Shown here: positions 61,690 through 64,000 of the stretch, piece by piece
Numbering within the stretch: the stretch's first letter is position 1
Layout: each line of letters opens with the position of its first letter
Assembly (NCBI GenBank): GCA_026826555.1
Contig: JAKSZT010054304.1
Coordinates: 31,201,024-31,265,023, forward strand
Length of the DNA: 64,000 bases
DNA from: Tolypeutes matacus
Taxonomy: Eukaryota; Chordata; Mammalia; Cingulata; Chlamyphoridae
Direction: 5' to 3'
Position numbers and translations under genes: made by a program
Notes under the pieces: generated by a model
What the model was told of the DNA's origin: nothing
Databases searched by the model: none
The model's input: only the letters and a program-made list of their open reading frames with translations

Positions 61690-62440
61690 TTTTTTAACTT
61701 TTTATATTGTGAAATATAAAATCCATATGGAAAAGTTTATGAAATATGTATATACAGTCTAAAGAACATAAGTATAACCATTACCCAGGTTAAGAAATTG
61801 AATGTTGTCAAGATAACAGTGAACCCTATTGTAAATGATGCACTATAATTAATAGTACAATTGTAAAAATGGTCTTTCATGAATTGTAACAAATGCACCA
61901 CTCTAATGCAAAGTGGTAATAATAGGATGGTATATAAGAACTCCATATTTTATGCACGATTTTTCTGTACACTTACAACTTCTGTAATAAACGAGTATAT
62001 ACATTAGAAGTCCCACAGGTGTTCTCAAATCCTATACCCTCTTCCCCCACACAGTAATAACCATTATTCTATTATTCTAACATTTTCATTGTCAAAGCCT
62101 TGCTTTTTTTAAGTTTTACACACGATGCCTACAACTCTAAACAATGTAATTTAGTTTTTCCTATGGTATACATGTTTTATATTTTGTTTCTTTTACTTAA
62201 CAATCTTTTTAGGACAGTCACCCATGCTGGTACAGATAGCTATATTCATCTTGGTTGTAATATACCTGAATTGATTTGTATTTTTGTATGCCTAATGATT
62301 TGTGTATTTTTTAAAAAAAAATCCTACATATCCCAAGATCATGAAGGCATTTTCCTATTTTCTTCTGAATATTTATATTTTAGCCTTTCCTATTTAGATC
62401 TTTACTCCATGTAAAATAGACTTGCATGGTGTGAGGAAAG
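61690..62440 (-). mobile_element. Old L1 ORF2/3' region, minus strand, interrupted
   Basis: Plus-strand text 'accattacccaggttaagaa', then 'agaagtcccacaggtgttct' and 'acagtaataaccattattct' follows the reverse complement of an old L1 3' region. The match is weaker past 62,250. An L1 3' end interrupts it at 61806-61990. Confidence 0.55.
61806..61990 (+). mobile_element. L1 3' end (xenarthran type), 5'-truncated
   Basis: 'actataattaatagtacaat', 'tcatgaattgtaacaaatgc', 'taataataggatggtatata' and 'cacttacaacttctgtaata' correspond to the last ~185 bp of the L1 3' UTR as in the copy ending at 51.5 kb. The A-tail is reduced to 'taataaacgag', and no target duplication is obvious. Confidence 0.72.
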
Positions 62441-64000
62441 CATACAAGTTTTAACTTTTCTATATAGATACCCATAATGTAGCATTATTTATTCCAAAGT
62501 CCTCTTTCCTCTCACACTCCTTTATTAAAACTTTTTCATATATGAAGGAGCCATATATTTGTGTATCTTTTTCTAGACTGTTTAGTCTGTTTCATTTTTG
62601 AAATTTAATATTTGGCAAGGAACATAACCATACAAATCAATAAAGCACTGCATTTTTCTTAACTGTCTCCTCTTCTCACACAAGCACACTTAAAAATTTG
62701 CTGTGGAGAAGCAGGATAAATTGAAGTAGTATGATATATCTGTATAGTATTTTAAAAGATTATAAGAAAATAATCATTTTTCCCATGACACATTTGCACA
62801 TGTAGTTAGCAATAGCTAGAATTTATGGAAAGAAAAAGGAATTTTATTTTCTATCATCATATCTAAAGTTTTAATCAATTCACATATGTGAAATGTCCCT
62901 TTTGGGAATAGCAATCACTAAACTACAGCTTTAGACTTCATACCATTGGTTCAAGATAACTGTGTTTAAATATCAGTTATTAATAGTGAGTCCCTTGTCC
63001 AGAGCTATTGTAACTTATTAAAACAGAGATTTCCACAACCTGGCAGAAACCAGGGATTTCCTGGTAGGCATATTCTATGTTTTGTACTGGGTAGAATTTC
63101 TCAAGGGTTAGCCCATTTTCTAAAGTAAAGAACACTTACTTTAAAAGTCCTATGTTTAAGTTATATAATCAATTTCTCTCTAAGAGAAAAAAGTGGCTTA
63201 AGACCCAACTTTTAATACATAACTTAGTAACAAGCGAGTGTTAACGTTCATATTTTAAATCTTATTTATTTAACTAGAAAATAAAGTCAGATTTTTTGTA
63301 TTTCCCTAATGATTACAGCAACTTGCTTTGCTCTGTTGCATATAAGATGAGAGAAAGGGAGAAGGAGATTATCAGTCAATTGAATTTTATAATTTTACAT
63401 GAATTTGTATTATCTAAACTTATCCTCAATTAATAAACTAAATATTAAAATTAAAAAGTAAATAAGTATATGTTTTTGCCCAGTGATTAGAAATTATTTT
63501 TGAAAAAAAAATCATCTCTTAATTCAAAACATAGTTTCAGAAGCAAAATCTGAAAATACTTTATATGTACATTAATGTTTAAATCACAAATACAAACCTT
63601 ATTATTTAACTAAAATGTACCTTTTCCAAAAAATGACACTTTTTAAAGCCCTGCTTTTGTTCATGGCAATGTTCAGTTATTATAATTTGCTGTTTTATAT
63701 GGGGTGAAAAGGAAAATATTTTGCTGATGAACAAGATAAAATAAAGAATGATAACTGAAAGAGATTTGATCTAATTATTTTTACAGGTTGAATATGTGTT
63801 TAGGAAATTGTGTCAATGCAATGTACTGTACATGAAGGAGCTTATGATAGTAGAAATAAATACCTATAGATATGTAGAAATTTTGTGGATTTTAAAATGA
63901 TAAATCAAGTACCCAAATGTAGAAAGCATTCATATTCCCTTTAGGTGTATAAAATATTCACAAATTCTGTATTTCAGGGCACACATTTATGAAAGATTAA
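62441..64000. other. AT-rich end of window, nothing recognised
   Basis: No gene, RNA gene, microsatellite of note or identifiable repeat family was seen. Confidence 0.5.

Noticed and set aside
62100..62414. 104-codon hydrophobic open frame, plus strand
   Set aside because: It is antisense to an old minus-strand L1 and T-rich; the Phe/Leu/Ile bias follows from composition.

Overview
The window looks like mammalian nuclear DNA, very AT-rich, with no intact protein-coding gene, no RNA gene and no CRISPR or bacterial-type feature. Two tRNA-derived SINEs of the armadillo DAS type, several L1 3' ends of the kind found in sloths and armadillos, and one recurrent LTR family point to a xenarthran, most likely an armadillo. 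MIR, L2, MER20 and MaLR fossils are the usual placental background. All family names come from recognition of remembered consensus features, not from a database search.

Layout. 1-4.3 kb: AT-rich sequence with two MIRs. 4.3-5.25 kb: two MER20 copies, the second split by an L1 3' end that carries a target duplication. 5.7-7.06 kb: a minus-strand L2 with a large pyrimidine microsatellite and a 10-N gap. 8.27-10.09 kb: an old L1 broken by an LTR element and an MLT1 LTR. 10.3-15.6 kb: MIR and L2 fragments, a TGATA microsatellite, a 62-bp tandem duplication and an ERVL-type LTR followed by a tRNA-Leu-type primer site. 15.6-28 kb: mostly unassigned AT-rich DNA with a dimeric SINE and small MIR/L2 pieces. 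28.02-30.07 kb: a full-length CNN3 (calponin-3) processed pseudogene on the minus strand, bounded by a 13-bp target duplication. 32.5-38.2 kb: MaLR LTRs, an interrupted L1 ORF1 region, a DAS SINE with a perfect 14-bp duplication and a short MARK-family kinase pseudogene. 38.5-43 kb: a rearranged L1 with an inverted block. 44.4-45.4 kb: an L2 hosting a small hAT-type element with a perfect 8-bp duplication; a relative of that element lies in the L1 at 39.5 kb. 50.26-51.5 kb: a 5'-truncated L1. 52.5-62.4 kb: LTRs, a MIR, a TIR transposon fossil, a palindrome-rich CpG pocket near 55 kb and another nested LTR. 62.4-64 kb: AT-rich with nothing recognised.

No genes act together here: the window is a gene desert or the inside of a very large intron, shaped by layered retroposition. 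I found no undescribed functional system. The items most worth checking are the hAT-type family, the CpG/palindrome block at 54,973-55,088, and the two retrocopies.
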